Assembly (NCBI GenBank): GCA_025774935.1
Contig: JALGZK010000004.1
Coordinates: 1 to 64,000 of the forward strand
Length of the DNA: 64,000 bases
Direction: 5' to 3'
Origin: a bacterium
GTDB lineage: Bacteria > Joyebacterota > Joyebacteria > Joyebacterales > Joyebacteraceae
The notes beneath the pieces were generated by a model that was not told the origin of the DNA, made no database searches, and saw only the letters and a program-made list of their open reading frames with translations. This document shows positions 52,121 through 62,600 of this stretch, in pieces (position 1 is the stretch's first letter; every line of letters starts with the position of its first letter). A program made the position numbers and the translations under genes.

Positions 52121-52477
52121 CACTGCCTCCGGGTAGAGCTGCCCTGATTGATAGGCTGGCATCTTCAGTCTAACCAGTAGCTTTGACCCCCTCAAGCCGT
52201 CTCGGGTTTGGTGCGTCGGTGGCCTCCGTCGGCCCTCCGTGGGCTCGCCGGGGGTCTCCGGGGGAACCGGAGGAGGGGGCCGGTGTGCCTCCGGCGGAGG
52301 CCCCGGGCGCCCCCGGGGGGTTCCCTTGTGGCCCCGCGCGGCGCCGGTGGCGGAGACCCCCTCCGTCATTGTATACTCTTTCGTGAGGAGCCCATTCGGG
52401 GTCCTCGAGCGGTTTTCTGGCGTCCGACCCGGTCCAGGGGCGGGCGCCGCGTGTGGTCCGGAACGGAGCGAGCGGCC
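52121..52477. other. 357-base divergent intergenic region
   Basis: Separates the efflux operon (minus) from the ABC-F gene (plus). Contains the minus-strand promoter at 52167-52195, several GC-rich inverted repeats (for example GCCTCCG / CGGAGGC at 52287-52301), and a TATACT -10-like box on the plus strand at 52372-52377 without a good -35. No gene is visible. Confidence 0.45.
52167..52195 (-). promoter_or_regulatory. possible promoter of the efflux operon
   Basis: Minus strand: TTGAGG (52195-52190), 17 bases, TAGACT (52172-52167), 4/6 each; predicted start about 40 bases before ATG 52120. Confidence 0.42.
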
Positions 52478-54442
52478 GTGGTGCGTCTCGAGAACATCAC
52501 TGTCTCCTTCGGCGGGAAGCCCATTCTGAGGGAGGTCAACTGGCGGGTCGGCGACACCGACCGCGTCGGGCTCGTGGGCCCGAACGGCTCCGGGAAGACG
52601 ACGCTCCTCCGGCTCATCAAGGGCGACATCGACGCGGACACCGGCGAGATCACGTGCTCCAAGGGGACGACGTTCGGGTACCTGCCCCAGGAGGAACTCA
52701 CCCTCGCCGGCCGGACGCTCTTCGACGAGGTCATGACCGTCTTCGAGGCGTTGGCCGAGATCGAGGACCGCATGAGAGAGCTCGAACACGAGATGTCGGA
52801 GGTGCCGAGTGAGGGGCCGGAGCACGACCGCGTCCTCAAGGAGTACGCGCGACTCCAGCACGAGTTCGACACGAACGACGGATTCACCATCGAGGCCAGG
52901 ATCGCTGAGGTGCTGGCCGGGCTCGGGTTCAGGGAGGAGGACCGCGCGCGGATGACCGAGGAGTTCAGTGGAGGTTGGCAGATGCGCATCGCCCTCGCCA
53001 AGCTCCTCCTCAGTCAACCGGCGGTGCTGCTCCTCGACGAGCCCACGAACCACCTCGACCTGGAGTCGATCGTCTGGCTCGAGGCCTACCTGAGGGACTA
53101 CCCGGGCGCGGTCGTGCTCGTGTCGCACGACCGGGAGTTCCTCGACAGGCTCGTGTCCCGTATCAGCGAGGTCGGGATCGAGGGCATGGACGACTACACG
53201 GGCGGCTACTCGTCGTACACCGAGCAGCGCGAGAAGCGCAGGCTGGTGCTCCTCGCGACGCGCGAGCAGCAGGAGAAGAAGATCGCTCACCTTCAAAGCT
53301 TCGTGGACAGGTTCCGCGCCGACAAGGCGCGAGCCGCGATGGCTCGGAGTCGTCAGAAGATGATCGACCGGATGGAGCTGGTCGAGGTGCCGAAGGAGAG
53401 AAGGGGCATCCGGTTCGAGTTCCCCGAGCCGGCCAGAGGCGGCACGATCACTCTCGCGCTCAGGGGGGTGAAGCAGGCCTACGGCGAGAACGTCGTCTTC
53501 GACGGCGTCGATCTCGAGGTGATGCGGGGTGCCCGGGTCGCGATCGTCGGGGTGAACGGCGCTGGCAAGTCGACGCTTCTCCGGGTCATGGCCGGGCGCG
53601 TTCCGATCCAGGCCGGCGAGAGGAAGCTCGGACACAACGTGACGATGCAGTACTTCGGTCAGGAGCCGGGGAGGACGCTGAGTCCGTCGAACACCGTCAT
53701 CGGCGAGCTCGAGTCCGTCGCCCCGAATCACATGCGCCCGAGGCTCCGGTCGCTTCTCGGGGCGTTTCTCTTCACGGGCGACGACATCGAGAAGAGGGTC
53801 TCAGTGCTGTCGGGGGGGGAGAAGAGCAGGCTCGCGATCGCGAAGATGCTCCTCCGTCCCGCGAACTTCCTGCTTCTGGACGAGCCGACGAACCACCTCG
53901 ACGTCGCGTCCCGCGAGGTGCTCGAGGACGCTCTCTCGAGGTACAAGGGGACCATCTGCCTCGTCTCTCACGACCGGGCGTTCATGGACAACCTGGCGAA
54001 CATGGTCCTCCTGGTCGAGGACGGCGAACTCCGTTTCTTCCACGGGAACTACAGCGACTACCTGTGGGCGATCGAGCACGAGGGCGAGACAGGGGACGGG
54101 CGCCGTGGGGGAGCGAGGCGTGCCTCGGAGGCCTGCCGCGCCGACGGCTCCCGCGAGACGCCGGGACGCCGCGGGGGGCCGAAGTCCAGGGAGCAGAAGA
54201 GGGCCGAGGCCGAGGCCCGCAAGAACATGTCGAAGGCGAAGAGGGCGGCGCGGGACGAGCGTCGCCGCATCTGCGAAGAAATAGCGACGGCCGAGGCGCG
54301 CCTCGAGGAGCTCGAGATTGCGCTTGCCGATCCGTCCGTCTACACCGACGGCGAGAAGACCAGGGCGCTCGTGAACGAGCAGCGCACCCTCAGAACCGGC
54401 GTCGACGAGCTGTACGAGCGCTGGGCCGCGCTCGAGGACTGA
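52478..54442 (+). CDS. ABC-F family ATPase (Uup/YheS-like)
   Basis: A 654-residue soluble protein with two ABC domains and no membrane part. Domain 1: GPNGSGKTT, FSGGWQMRIALAKLL, LLLDEPTNHLD; domain 2: GVNGAGKST, LSGGEKSRLAIAKML, LLLDEPTNHLD, both complete. Between them lies the ABC-F linker (FVDRFRADKARAAMARSRQK). The end has a charged coiled coil (SREQKRAEAEARKNMSKAKR, LEELEIALADPSVYTDGEKT) as in YheS/Uup-like proteins, which act on the ribosome or DNA. GTG 52478 is chosen (CGGAGCGAG site), with a second GTG directly after it. Confidence 0.92.
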   Translation: MVRLENITVSFGGKPILREVNWRVGDTDRVGLVGPNGSGKTTLLRLIKGDIDADTGEITCSKGTTFGYLPQEELTLAGRTLFDEVMTVFEALAEIEDRMRELEHEMSEVPSEGPEHDRVLKEYARLQHEFDTNDGFTIEARIAEVLAGLGFREEDRARMTEEFSGGWQMRIALAKLLLSQPAVLLLDEPTNHLDLESIVWLEAYLRDYPGAVVLVSHDREFLDRLVSRISEVGIEGMDDYTGGYSSYTEQREKRRLVLLATREQQEKKIAHLQSFVDRFRADKARAAMARSRQKMIDRMELVEVPKERRGIRFEFPEPARGGTITLALRGVKQAYGENVVFDGVDLEVMRGARVAIVGVNGAGKSTLLRVMAGRVPIQAGERKLGHNVTMQYFGQEPGRTLSPSNTVIGELESVAPNHMRPRLRSLLGAFLFTGDDIEKRVSVLSGGEKSRLAIAKMLLRPANFLLLDEPTNHLDVASREVLEDALSRYKGTICLVSHDRAFMDNLANMVLLVEDGELRFFHGNYSDYLWAIEHEGETGDGRRGGARRASEACRADGSRETPGRRGGPKSREQKRAEAEARKNMSKAKRAARDERRRICEEIATAEARLEELEIALADPSVYTDGEKTRALVNEQRTLRTGVDELYERWAALED

Positions 54443-54505
54443 GCGATCGGGCGGCTACGCGCCGTCCGCGGCGACCGCTCCCTCCGAAAGCGAACCGAAC
54501 GAAAG

Positions 54506-54531
54506 AAGCCGGGCCCCGAGGGGCCCGGCTT
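54506..54531. terminator. bidirectional terminator between ABC-F and C25 protease genes
   Basis: Perfect 12-bp stem AAGCCGGGCCCC / GGGGCCCGGCTT with a 2-base centre between convergent genes; the minus-strand side is followed by CTTTCGTTCGG. Confidence 0.75.
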
Positions 54532-54556
54532 CGCTTGTCACACAGTCGTGGCGCGG

Positions 54557-57500
54557 CTACTTCAGGAGGACCATCTTCCGGGACTCCGTCACCGTACCGG
54601 CGGAGAGCCTCACGAAGTAGATACCGGAGGCCACCCTCTCGCCGCGCTCGTTCCGTCCGTCCCAGACCGCGACGTGCCGGCCGGGCTCGCACGCTCCGGA
54701 GGCGAGCGTCCGGACGAGCCTCCCCGAGACGTTGTAGACGCCGAGCTCAAGCGTCGCGATGTCCGCGGGCACCGAGTACCCGATCGACGTCACCGGGTTG
54801 AACGGGTTCGGGTGGTTCTGCTCGAGCGCGGCGACGCGCACGAACGCCCCGTCGCCCTCGTCGATGCCGACGGGGAACTGGAAGTCGTAGTTGCCCGTCC
54901 GCTTGCTGTTGTGGCGGAAGGTCGCCCAGTCGACGCCCTCACCATCGGCGTAGATGCCATCGCAGTCCCAGATGTAGACGCCGACGTCCATGCCTCCGAC
55001 CGCCACCTCGATGTCGCCGTCCAGGTCCATGTCGCCAAGGGTCGGCGTGCCGTAAACCTCGGCGTCGGTCTGGATCGGCCATCCGTTGAGGACGTCCCCG
55101 AAACCAGAGAAGGCGAACAGCTGCCCGGTGTTGCTGCCGACAACGATGTCGGCGTGGGTGTCGCCGTTGACGTCGCCGATCGACACGCTCGAGCTCGTGA
55201 TCGACGTGCTCGGTACCACGTTGAACGGCTGAGGCCACCCCGGCAGCTCCTGCCCGCCGATGTCGAGGACGTGGATAAAACCGTCCTCGTCGGGCTGGAC
55301 GATGTCGGGGATCTCGTCGCCGTTTACGTCGCCGATGGCCGGCGAGGGCGGGAAGTCACCGCCGATGTCGATGGCGATCGGCCATCCGGGCAACGTCTCG
55401 CCCGTCGCGGAGAAGACGAACATCCCGCTGTCGTTCGCCGTGACGATGATCTCCGGGCTCCCGTCGCCGTCGAGATCTGCGACCGCCGGGGAAGCGATGA
55501 GGGGCTCGCCGCAGTGGGCGGGCCACCCGGGAACTCTCGTGCCGTCCGCGTTGAAGACGAACAGGCTCTCGCACCTCGACGGGACGATGATCTCCAGGTC
55601 GAGGTCTTCGTCGATGTTCGCGAGCGCCGGCGAGCCGTACTGGTAGCCGTACGGCCAGGAGAGGTAGGTGAAGATGCCGTCGGTCTCGGGGTTGCCGTCG
55701 CCGTCGATCAGCTCCTCGCCGTTCGACTTCCACGCGTACAGGTAGCCGTCCGCGCTCGAGATGACCACGTCATCCATGCCGTCGCCGGACAGGTCGCCGA
55801 GAGCGGGCGTGGCCCAGCAGAACTTGCCCGTTCTCGCGGGCCAGCCTTCGAGCACCGTGCCGTCGTCGGCGTTCCAGACGAAGATCCTGTCGTCGGGGAT
55901 CTCGGCTTCGCCCCAGCACGCTCCGACGATCTCAGGCGTCGGGTCACCGTCGAACTCGCCAACTGCGAGCGACGACCGGTATCCGCCCTGGCCGTGCGTC
56001 GCGAAGATCCCGTTCGTTCTCGGATCACCGTCGCCGTCCATGTATTCGATGCCTGTGTGGTGCCAGCAGTAGACATCGAGCGAGCCGACGAGGATCTCGA
56101 GATCGCCGTCGAGGTCCAGATCGGCCATGACCGGCGTGTTGTAGATCTGTTCGCCGCCCAGGAGCGGCCAGCCCTCCAGCGACGGCGGGTTCGTGCTGAT
56201 CTCGAGTACGGCCGACGGCTGTCCTTCGTTGCCGGACGAGTCGACGGCGGTCACGCGGTAGTAGTACCTCGTGTTGTCGAGCAGTCCGGCGTCCTGGAAG
56301 TACGACGTCCTCTCGACGACGCCGTCATTCGCTAGCTCATACGTGCCGGCCGGATGGTCCGTTCGGTACACGTTGTAGCCCCAGAGGTCGAGCTCCTCTG
56401 AGCGTACCCACGTGAGCGAGATGGTCGATCCCTTCGTGGTGCCGGCGAGGTCCGACAGGGCGCCGGGGCGAACCAGGTCGAACCAGTGCGACCACTGCTT
56501 GCCGTCCCCGTCTGTGAGGACGAGCTGGAACGGACCCGTGATCGGTGCGTCGACGTCGAACTCGAAGCCGCTCTGACCGCTCACGATCTCGCCCGCGCCG
56601 ATGTCTCCCCAGACGTCCGTGCTGTCGTGGATCGTCACGGCAGCCCCCGGGTATCTGAGGACGCCCGTGATCTGGTCGGCGACGCCATTCCCGTCATTCA
56701 GGACGTCGACCGTCAGGATGATCGTCTCGCCCACGCCGGGAATCCCGTTGCCGCCGATGCCGTCGTCGACGTCGTTCGAGGCCTGCACCAGCTCGGGACG
56801 GTAGATCGTCAGCGTGAACTCGTCATACCAGAAGGTACGCGCGCCGTCGGACATCTCGAGCGTGATTGGCACTTCGTACTCGTTCGGGCAGTCGTCCGAG
56901 ATCATGACCAGGAAAGCGTCCTGGTACGAGACCTCTGTCAGAGGGGGAAGCGTGTTCAGGTAGTGCGAACCATCGACGATCGTCACGTACGCGTCGCCGT
57001 CAACCAGCGTCGCGGTGACGTTCGCGGCTCCCGATTGCCCGCCGTTTCCGACGGTGACGTCGAGCTCGATGGCCTCGCCGGCCTCCGCCCTCCCGTTGCC
57101 GTTCCCGTCGCTCCACCCGCTCGCATCGTCGTCGACAGAGACAGACCGCAGCGTGAGGTGAGGTCCGGCGCTCGAGGCAACGCCGATCACGTCCTCGTAC
57201 GCGTAGTGGTCCTCGGCCGTCACGGTGATCGTCATCGTGCCGGTCGTCTTCGGTGTGAACGAGAGGGTTGCCTGTCCGCCCGCGTCCGTCACGCCCGTGG
57301 CGTAGACCTCGTCCTCCTTGATCACGGCCACGATCGCACCCTCGACCGCAGCCGGGTCGGACACCGAGATCGCGAAGTCGGTGGGCCCGAGCGTTATCGA
57401 AGCGTCGTGGACGACCGTGAGGTCAGTCGGCCGGTCCACCCACAGATCGAGCTCGGGGTCGCCGAGGTAGACGAACGAGAGCTGGGTCCAGCGGTCCGTG

Positions 57501-59290
57501 TTGTCGTAGAACGAACCCGGGATGTGCGGGAGCTTGCTCTCCGCGCAGAGCACTCCCGCCTTCCTCTCGCCGGACACGTAGAGGCGCTCGAACCACTCGA
57601 AGAAGTAGTCCTCGACCGTCGTCGGGAAGGCGAACCGGGTCGGTCCGTAAAGCGACGAGGCGCCTCCGCCAGGGTTATTCAGGAAGTGTTCCGCGATGCA
57701 GTCGACCTCGATCTTGGTCGACGAGCAGTTCAGCATCCACATGAACCCGCACTTGTCGATCCCGTTGCTGAAGCCGTCCACGTCCTGGATCGAGATGTAG
57801 TTGCCAAGGCTCGTCCTGAGGACGTCCTTGTTGCCATGCCCGACGTGCGACACGATGTTGTAGCCGTGATTCAGCGAATCGATCGCCGACTGCTTCGTGA
57901 GCGGGTACGATCCTGGGAACGCCATGTAGTTCTGGTACAGCCTGAGGCAGTGGACCTCCGGCGGGACCAGGGATATCACATCCTCGACGATGTGCCCGGC
58001 GCCGTCCGTGCTGATGAACTGACCGGGCTCCCAGTCGTAGGGGAAGAGCACCTCGGCCATGAACAGTATGCGGTTCGCGAAGAGGTCGTTCGCCGTCTTC
58101 TCGTAGGCGAGCGTCTTGTCGATGAAAGTCTCGACCTCGAGCACAGTGGCGACCGGCGCGCGTCCGACGATCACGTCCGGGTAGAGATCGGTGCTGTCTC
58201 CCGGCGATGCGATGCTGACGTAGGCCTCTCCGAACTGGTCGTCGCCGTCGCCGTTCCAGTTCCCGTCGAGGTCGCTGTAGTAGAGGTCGGTCGAGATGTC
58301 CCAGCCGCCGTAGTAGCCCGACCAGGCGTAGCGGACCGGGACCACTCCTGTGTCGCCGCCGAGGAGAACGTACGTCGTGCCCCACGATGCGAACGCGTCC
58401 TTCAGGAAGAACCGGATCCTCTCGGCGGTGTCACAGCCTCCCGGGTAGTTCTCCTCGATCCAGTCGACCGTCTTCACTACCGCCGGAACGCCCTTCTTGG
58501 TCTTCCAGTCCGCAAGCTCCTGGAACTGAGGGGCGAACTCGTCGCTCGTCACGATAACGTACTCGACGGGGCTGCCGTCGAGCGAAGGCGAGTAGCGGGG
58601 AAGGAACCCCTCGTCCGTGCCGACGTCGTGCACGACCTCGACCCCTCTGAGCTTGCCGGCAACGTCGCCCTTGTTGACCACTATGCTCTCGACGAGGCTT
58701 CTGTAGAGCTCATCGGAGCGGGCCGTCATTCTGTGCCTTGGCTGAGAGCGGTCCGGGGACGGAGTGAGCTCGAGAGCGATCGAGACGTCCCGCGCCAGCG
58801 TCAACTTGCCCGTGGCGGGAGCGTACGCGAGCGGATAGATGGCCACGGTCGCGATTCGGTAGCCGCCCAGATACCCGTCGCCGAGGTAGACGACGCGCTC
58901 GGTCGGATAGACCGATTCGCTCCCATAGATGGAGGGGTCGGGATCGACCCACTCCGCCGACTCACCCGTCGGAACCTCGCGCTGCGCGGGAATCACACGG
59001 TGTGTCCCCGGCAGCTCCTCCTCCTCGAGCCAAGATGCGACCACGTCCTCGACCCGCATATCCGCGGGGATCACGAACGAGAGGTACTCGACCGGGAGCG
59101 CGGGTGCGCCTGGCGTCTTCACTGTCCGCGTTCCTTCGATCGCCACCTTCGAGTAGACACCGTCCTCACCGATCTCCACCTGTGACACGTCGTACGCCGT
59201 CTCGACGGTCGGACCGGCCGCCGCGGCCAGAGCCGCGCCGCACATCAGGGCAAAGATCACGAGCGGGTGGGCAAGTCGTCTCACAGCCAT
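54557..59290 (-). CDS. gingipain-like C25 protease with FG-GAP repeats
   Basis: A 1577-residue secreted protease. Signal PLVIFALMCGAALAAAA, an amino propeptide-like domain (about 30-220), then a C25 (gingipain) catalytic domain: YVIVTSDEFAPQFQELADWK, TTYVLLGGDTGVVPVRYA, VSHVGHGN (His485) and MWMLNCSST (Cys522), a complete His/Cys dyad 37 apart as in gingipains. There follow an Ig-like domain (about 620-700), CARDB-like strands, a fibronectin III segment near 955-1040, eight FG-GAP/VCBS-type calcium repeats (for example PAVADLDGDGSPEIIV) forming a beta-propeller (about 1045-1445), and a FlgD/T9SS-like sorting domain (NHPNPFNPVTSIGY, SGIYFVRLSAGT, SRKMVLLK). ATG 59290 follows GGGAGAG. Its leader carries an intrinsic-terminator hairpin. 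Confidence 0.9.
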   Translation of the reverse strand: MAVRRLAHPLVIFALMCGAALAAAAGPTVETAYDVSQVEIGEDGVYSKVAIEGTRTVKTPGAPALPVEYLSFVIPADMRVEDVVASWLEEEELPGTHRVIPAQREVPTGESAEWVDPDPSIYGSESVYPTERVVYLGDGYLGGYRIATVAIYPLAYAPATGKLTLARDVSIALELTPSPDRSQPRHRMTARSDELYRSLVESIVVNKGDVAGKLRGVEVVHDVGTDEGFLPRYSPSLDGSPVEYVIVTSDEFAPQFQELADWKTKKGVPAVVKTVDWIEENYPGGCDTAERIRFFLKDAFASWGTTYVLLGGDTGVVPVRYAWSGYYGGWDISTDLYYSDLDGNWNGDGDDQFGEAYVSIASPGDSTDLYPDVIVGRAPVATVLEVETFIDKTLAYEKTANDLFANRILFMAEVLFPYDWEPGQFISTDGAGHIVEDVISLVPPEVHCLRLYQNYMAFPGSYPLTKQSAIDSLNHGYNIVSHVGHGNKDVLRTSLGNYISIQDVDGFSNGIDKCGFMWMLNCSSTKIEVDCIAEHFLNNPGGGASSLYGPTRFAFPTTVEDYFFEWFERLYVSGERKAGVLCAESKLPHIPGSFYDNTDRWTQLSFVYLGDPELDLWVDRPTDLTVVHDASITLGPTDFAISVSDPAAVEGAIVAVIKEDEVYATGVTDAGGQATLSFTPKTTGTMTITVTAEDHYAYEDVIGVASSAGPHLTLRSVSVDDDASGWSDGNGNGRAEAGEAIELDVTVGNGGQSGAANVTATLVDGDAYVTIVDGSHYLNTLPPLTEVSYQDAFLVMISDDCPNEYEVPITLEMSDGARTFWYDEFTLTIYRPELVQASNDVDDGIGGNGIPGVGETIILTVDVLNDGNGVADQITGVLRYPGAAVTIHDSTDVWGDIGAGEIVSGQSGFEFDVDAPITGPFQLVLTDGDGKQWSHWFDLVRPGALSDLAGTTKGSTISLTWVRSEELDLWGYNVYRTDHPAGTYELANDGVVERTSYFQDAGLLDNTRYYYRVTAVDSSGNEGQPSAVLEISTNPPSLEGWPLLGGEQIYNTPVMADLDLDGDLEILVGSLDVYCWHHTGIEYMDGDGDPRTNGIFATHGQGGYRSSLAVGEFDGDPTPEIVGACWGEAEIPDDRIFVWNADDGTVLEGWPARTGKFCWATPALGDLSGDGMDDVVISSADGYLYAWKSNGEELIDGDGNPETDGIFTYLSWPYGYQYGSPALANIDEDLDLEIIVPSRCESLFVFNADGTRVPGWPAHCGEPLIASPAVADLDGDGSPEIIVTANDSGMFVFSATGETLPGWPIAIDIGGDFPPSPAIGDVNGDEIPDIVQPDEDGFIHVLDIGGQELPGWPQPFNVVPSTSITSSSVSIGDVNGDTHADIVVGSNTGQLFAFSGFGDVLNGWPIQTDAEVYGTPTLGDMDLDGDIEVAVGGMDVGVYIWDCDGIYADGEGVDWATFRHNSKRTGNYDFQFPVGIDEGDGAFVRVAALEQNHPNPFNPVTSIGYSVPADIATLELGVYNVSGRLVRTLASGACEPGRHVAVWDGRNERGERVASGIYFVRLSAGTVTESRKMVLLK

Positions 59291-59340
59291 CGTTCTCTCC
59301 CTTTCTGGTTCCGTCTACTTCTTGACTCGGGTATGCAGAA

Positions 59341-59385
59341 CGCAAAACAGGACCGAGGCACGTCCTCAGAGACGGCACTCGGTCC
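59341..59385 (-). terminator. intrinsic terminator inside the C25 protease leader
   Basis: Minus strand: GGACCGAG-T-GCCGTC pairs with GACG-T-GC-CTCGGTCC (14 bp, one bulged T per arm) around TCTGAG, followed by TGTTTTGCG. It sits 51 bases before the ATG and no further promoter follows, so expression of the protease needs read-through. Confidence 0.7.
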
Positions 59386-59581
59386 CGCTGTGGCACTGCC
59401 ACTCAAGGAGTCCGACGCCATACCGAGCCGTAGAAACGCGGCACCCCGCAGGCCATCCGCGTGCTTCCTCGATTCATCGGCTCATTGCTCTGGAACAGCC
59501 CGTAGCAGTGTCGGCTCTGGTGTCGCTCCCCGGGTCTGTAGGTCCTGGAAGGCTGACTTCAGGTTTTCAGCGTACCTCGTT

Positions 59582-59610
59582 ATTATAGCATAAGGCTCCG
59601 CGGGCGTCAA
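59582..59610 (-). promoter_or_regulatory. strong extended -10 promoter
   Basis: Minus strand: TTGACG (59610-59605), 17 bases, TATAAT (59587-59582) preceded by TGC (extended -10). The best promoter match in the window; predicted start near 59575. Confidence 0.7.
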
Positions 59611-59637
59611 GGAGGTTTAGCCTCCCGGACGCCCGCG
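59599..59637. terminator. two-tier hairpin after the second C25 protease gene
   Basis: CGCGGGCGTC / GACGCCCGCG outer stem with an inner GGAGG / CCTCC stem, 46 bases past the stop at 59684 (minus). It overlaps the -35 box of the next promoter; no U tract. Confidence 0.5.
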
Positions 59638-59683
59638 ACTGGCTCCGGTATGTCCCGGGTCGCGCCCGGTCCGGGTCTCCCCT

Positions 59684-62600
59684 CTACTTCAGGAGGACCA
59701 TCTTGCGGGAGTCGGTCCACCCATCCACGGACAGGCGGTAGAAGTAGATTCCCGAGGAGACGGGCCTTCCTGAGGAGCTTCGACCGTCCCAGCGGGCCAG
59801 ATGCTCGCCCGCGGGGGTCGGCTCGTTCACGAGCTCCCTGACCAGTCGCCCGGTCACATCGTAGATCGCGAGCGTGACGTGAGCGCCCTGGTGGGCGACC
59901 GAGAAGCGGATCGAGGTCGCCGGGTTGAAAGGGTTCGGAGCGTTCTGTCCGAGCCAGTTCGCGCGTCCGGCGTAGTCGCCCTCGACACCGCTCGTCCCGA
60001 TGAGCTCGGTCTCGTCGAGGAGTCTCGTCACGTACTCGAGTCTCGTCGACGGGTGTCCGGCGTCCGAGACGCCGCCGAGAAGGATGGGCACCATGTAGAG
60101 GCGTCCGCCGCTAACGGGGTCGACGTACACGCAGCCCCGGTCATTCAAATCCTGGTCCTTCCAGAGGAGGGATGAACCGGGTTCACCGTCGGGAGCAACG
60201 ATTCCCACGAACTGGTCCGGGAGGTTCTGGTGGTCGTAGACGAACGACATTCCGTCCGACGTCGTGCCGCTCTGGCCGGCGACCGAGGCCACGTTCCCTG
60301 TGGAGAAGTTGCACCCGACCTCGAAGGACGCGTGGAATCTGTTCCAGAGCTCGATCGTGGCGGGCGTGCCTCCCGCGGAGTAGGCGCTTCCGAAGTTCGG
60401 TTCCTCCACGTAGAGGCTGCCGCCCCCGTCCACGTACGCCGTGAGCGCAGTCGCCTCGTCGTCCGTCATGCGGGCGTTCGCCTCGGGATCGCCGAAGTTG
60501 ACGACTCCTCCGAGGTAGATGACCAGCTCGAACGGGGAGAGGTCCGCGGGCAGCGTTTCCTTGATCGTGTAGAGCTCGCCGATCGAGTCGAGCGCCTCGA
60601 CCCACGCTCTCTCGGTTCCGTCGTTCGGCGTGTAATCGTCGCCGATGCCGTCGAAGGGCGTGTCCCCGTCGTCGGCATCCCACAGGAGGATGCGCGAGTT
60701 GACCGTGCCGGCGATCGGCCCTTCCGAATCCACGGCCGAGTCCTCGCCGCCCGTGAGATCGGTCGCCGTCACCGCGTAGTGGTATGACTGCCCGGGCTCC
60801 GCCGTCGTGTCGTCCCACTCCTTGACGTCGGCCATGAGCAGCCCGCTCTCGATCGGCGTCATTCCGCTCACGTCTGTGAACGCCTCCGTCGAGCGGTAGA
60901 CGCTGTAGAAAGCGAAGTCCGCCGGCGGGTCGTACGGTGTCCAGTCGAGCGCGACGATGCCGCCGAGATCGAAAGGATCGGCAAGCGTCAGCTCGTCGAC
61001 CGCCGCGGGCGGCGTCAGGACGGGCGGGTCGTTGACGGCAACCACGGTCGTCGTGTAGGGAAGGACGCCCTGCCCGGTCACCGTCAGCGTCAGGTCCCCC
61101 TCGACAGCGGGGTCGGGGAGGAGCGTCGCGATCCCGAACTCGTCGGTCGTCGCCAGGACGTTCACGTCGCCGCCGGTCAGGAAGACCGTGGCCTCAGGCA
61201 CGGGCTCGCCCTCGCGCGAGACGATCACGAGGAACGTGTGCTCGCCGAGCGGCACCGTGTCCGGGTGGTTGGCGACCGCGGGGAGCGGCTCGTCCGTCCA
61301 GACTCGCATCTCCGGGTCACCGAGGAGGTTCAGCTCGTACAGGCAGTACCGCGTGTAGCCGCTGTTGTGGGCCTCGACGACGTACGCGTCCTTGTGGGCC
61401 GCGTTCGCCATCCCGATGCGGTGGAGGCCCTCGTTGAAGAGCTGGTGGAAGAACTCGCGGTCGAACCGGTCGGACGTCCCGTACCCCGGGTTGCCCGGAG
61501 AGCCCCACCCGAAGCGGCTGTTGCCGACGAACGCCACACCGCCGCCGCCGGGGGAGTTCATCCAGCCCTCGGCGATACAGTTGTAGTCGATCGCGGCAGG
61601 CCAGCAGCCGATCGAGTACCAGATGCCGTATCTGGGAGCGTTCGACAGCGCGTTCATGTCCGACGTGTAGAGCGCGGAGCTGCCGATGCTCATCACGTTG
61701 TAGTACGCGTGACCCACGTGGTTCACGATGTTCTGGCCGGCGTTGAGGTTGCCCATCGTCTGGGAGCGGGTCAGCTGGCCGTTCGTCTGATAGAGCTTCG
61801 TGATGGGATCGAACTGCGCGGGCACCGAATCGTCGTCGATCATGTCCTTGCAGATCCCGCCGTCCGTCCAGGGCTCGCTCCACAGGACCTCGGCGAGGAA
61901 CAGCATGTCGAGCTGATAGTCTGAGTGGAGGGTGCTGCCGCCTGGGGCGCCCTCGTAGGTCAGGACCTTGGTCACGAACCGCGTGGCCTCCGTGCTGGTG
62001 TCGACGGGGGCCCGGCCCACGAAGACGTCGGCGTACATGTCGACCTCGTCCTGGTTGACCTCGCCCCACTTCCCGTCGCCGTCGGCGTTCCACGTGCCGT
62101 CGAGGTCGGCGTAGTAGAGGTCGCAGCGGATCTCGTCGTTCCCGGCGTCCGTGTTGATCGCGAAGACCGTCCTCGCCGGGACGCGGTTCGTGTCGCCGCC
62201 AAGAAGAACCCACGTCGTTCCGTAGTTCTCGTAGTAATCGATGATGCAGTTCCTGACCTTCTCCTGGTTGTCGACGCCGCTGTAGTTGGCGTAGATCCAG
62301 TCCGTGGTCACGATCTCGGTTGTGAGTCCCTTCTGTTCCTTCCAGTCCGCGAGTACCTGGAAGCTCGAAACATAGCTCGGGTACGTGATGATGAGGTACT
62401 CGGCCTCGGCGGTCCGCGGACCGCGCAGAGCCGCCGTCGGAACGTCTTCGTCGTTCACCACGAGCGACGAAAGGCGCCGATCGAGGGCCCGTTGCGCCGA
62501 CTCCGACCGCGAGGACGGAACGCGCGCCCTACCTGGCGCGACCTCGAGCGCGAGCGTGATCTCGATCGTCTCGTTCACGATGAGCTTCCGCGCGGCGGGG

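Larger units (their letters stand above)
59291..59683. other. 393-base intergenic region with promoter and attenuator-like leader
   Basis: In minus-strand order: a hairpin (59637-59599) after the upstream protease gene, promoter -35 (59610-59605) and -10 (59587-59582), a leader of about 285 bases containing a 24-codon open frame (59477-59403), an intrinsic-terminator hairpin with U run (59385-59341), then the ribosome site and ATG 59290. No protein-coding gene of normal size is present. Confidence 0.6.

Noticed and set aside
52121-53731. Upstream extension of the HlyD adaptor frame to 939 codons
   Set aside because: It overlaps the ABC-F gene on the other strand; the adaptor has a good ribosome site and membrane helix right at ATG 52120.
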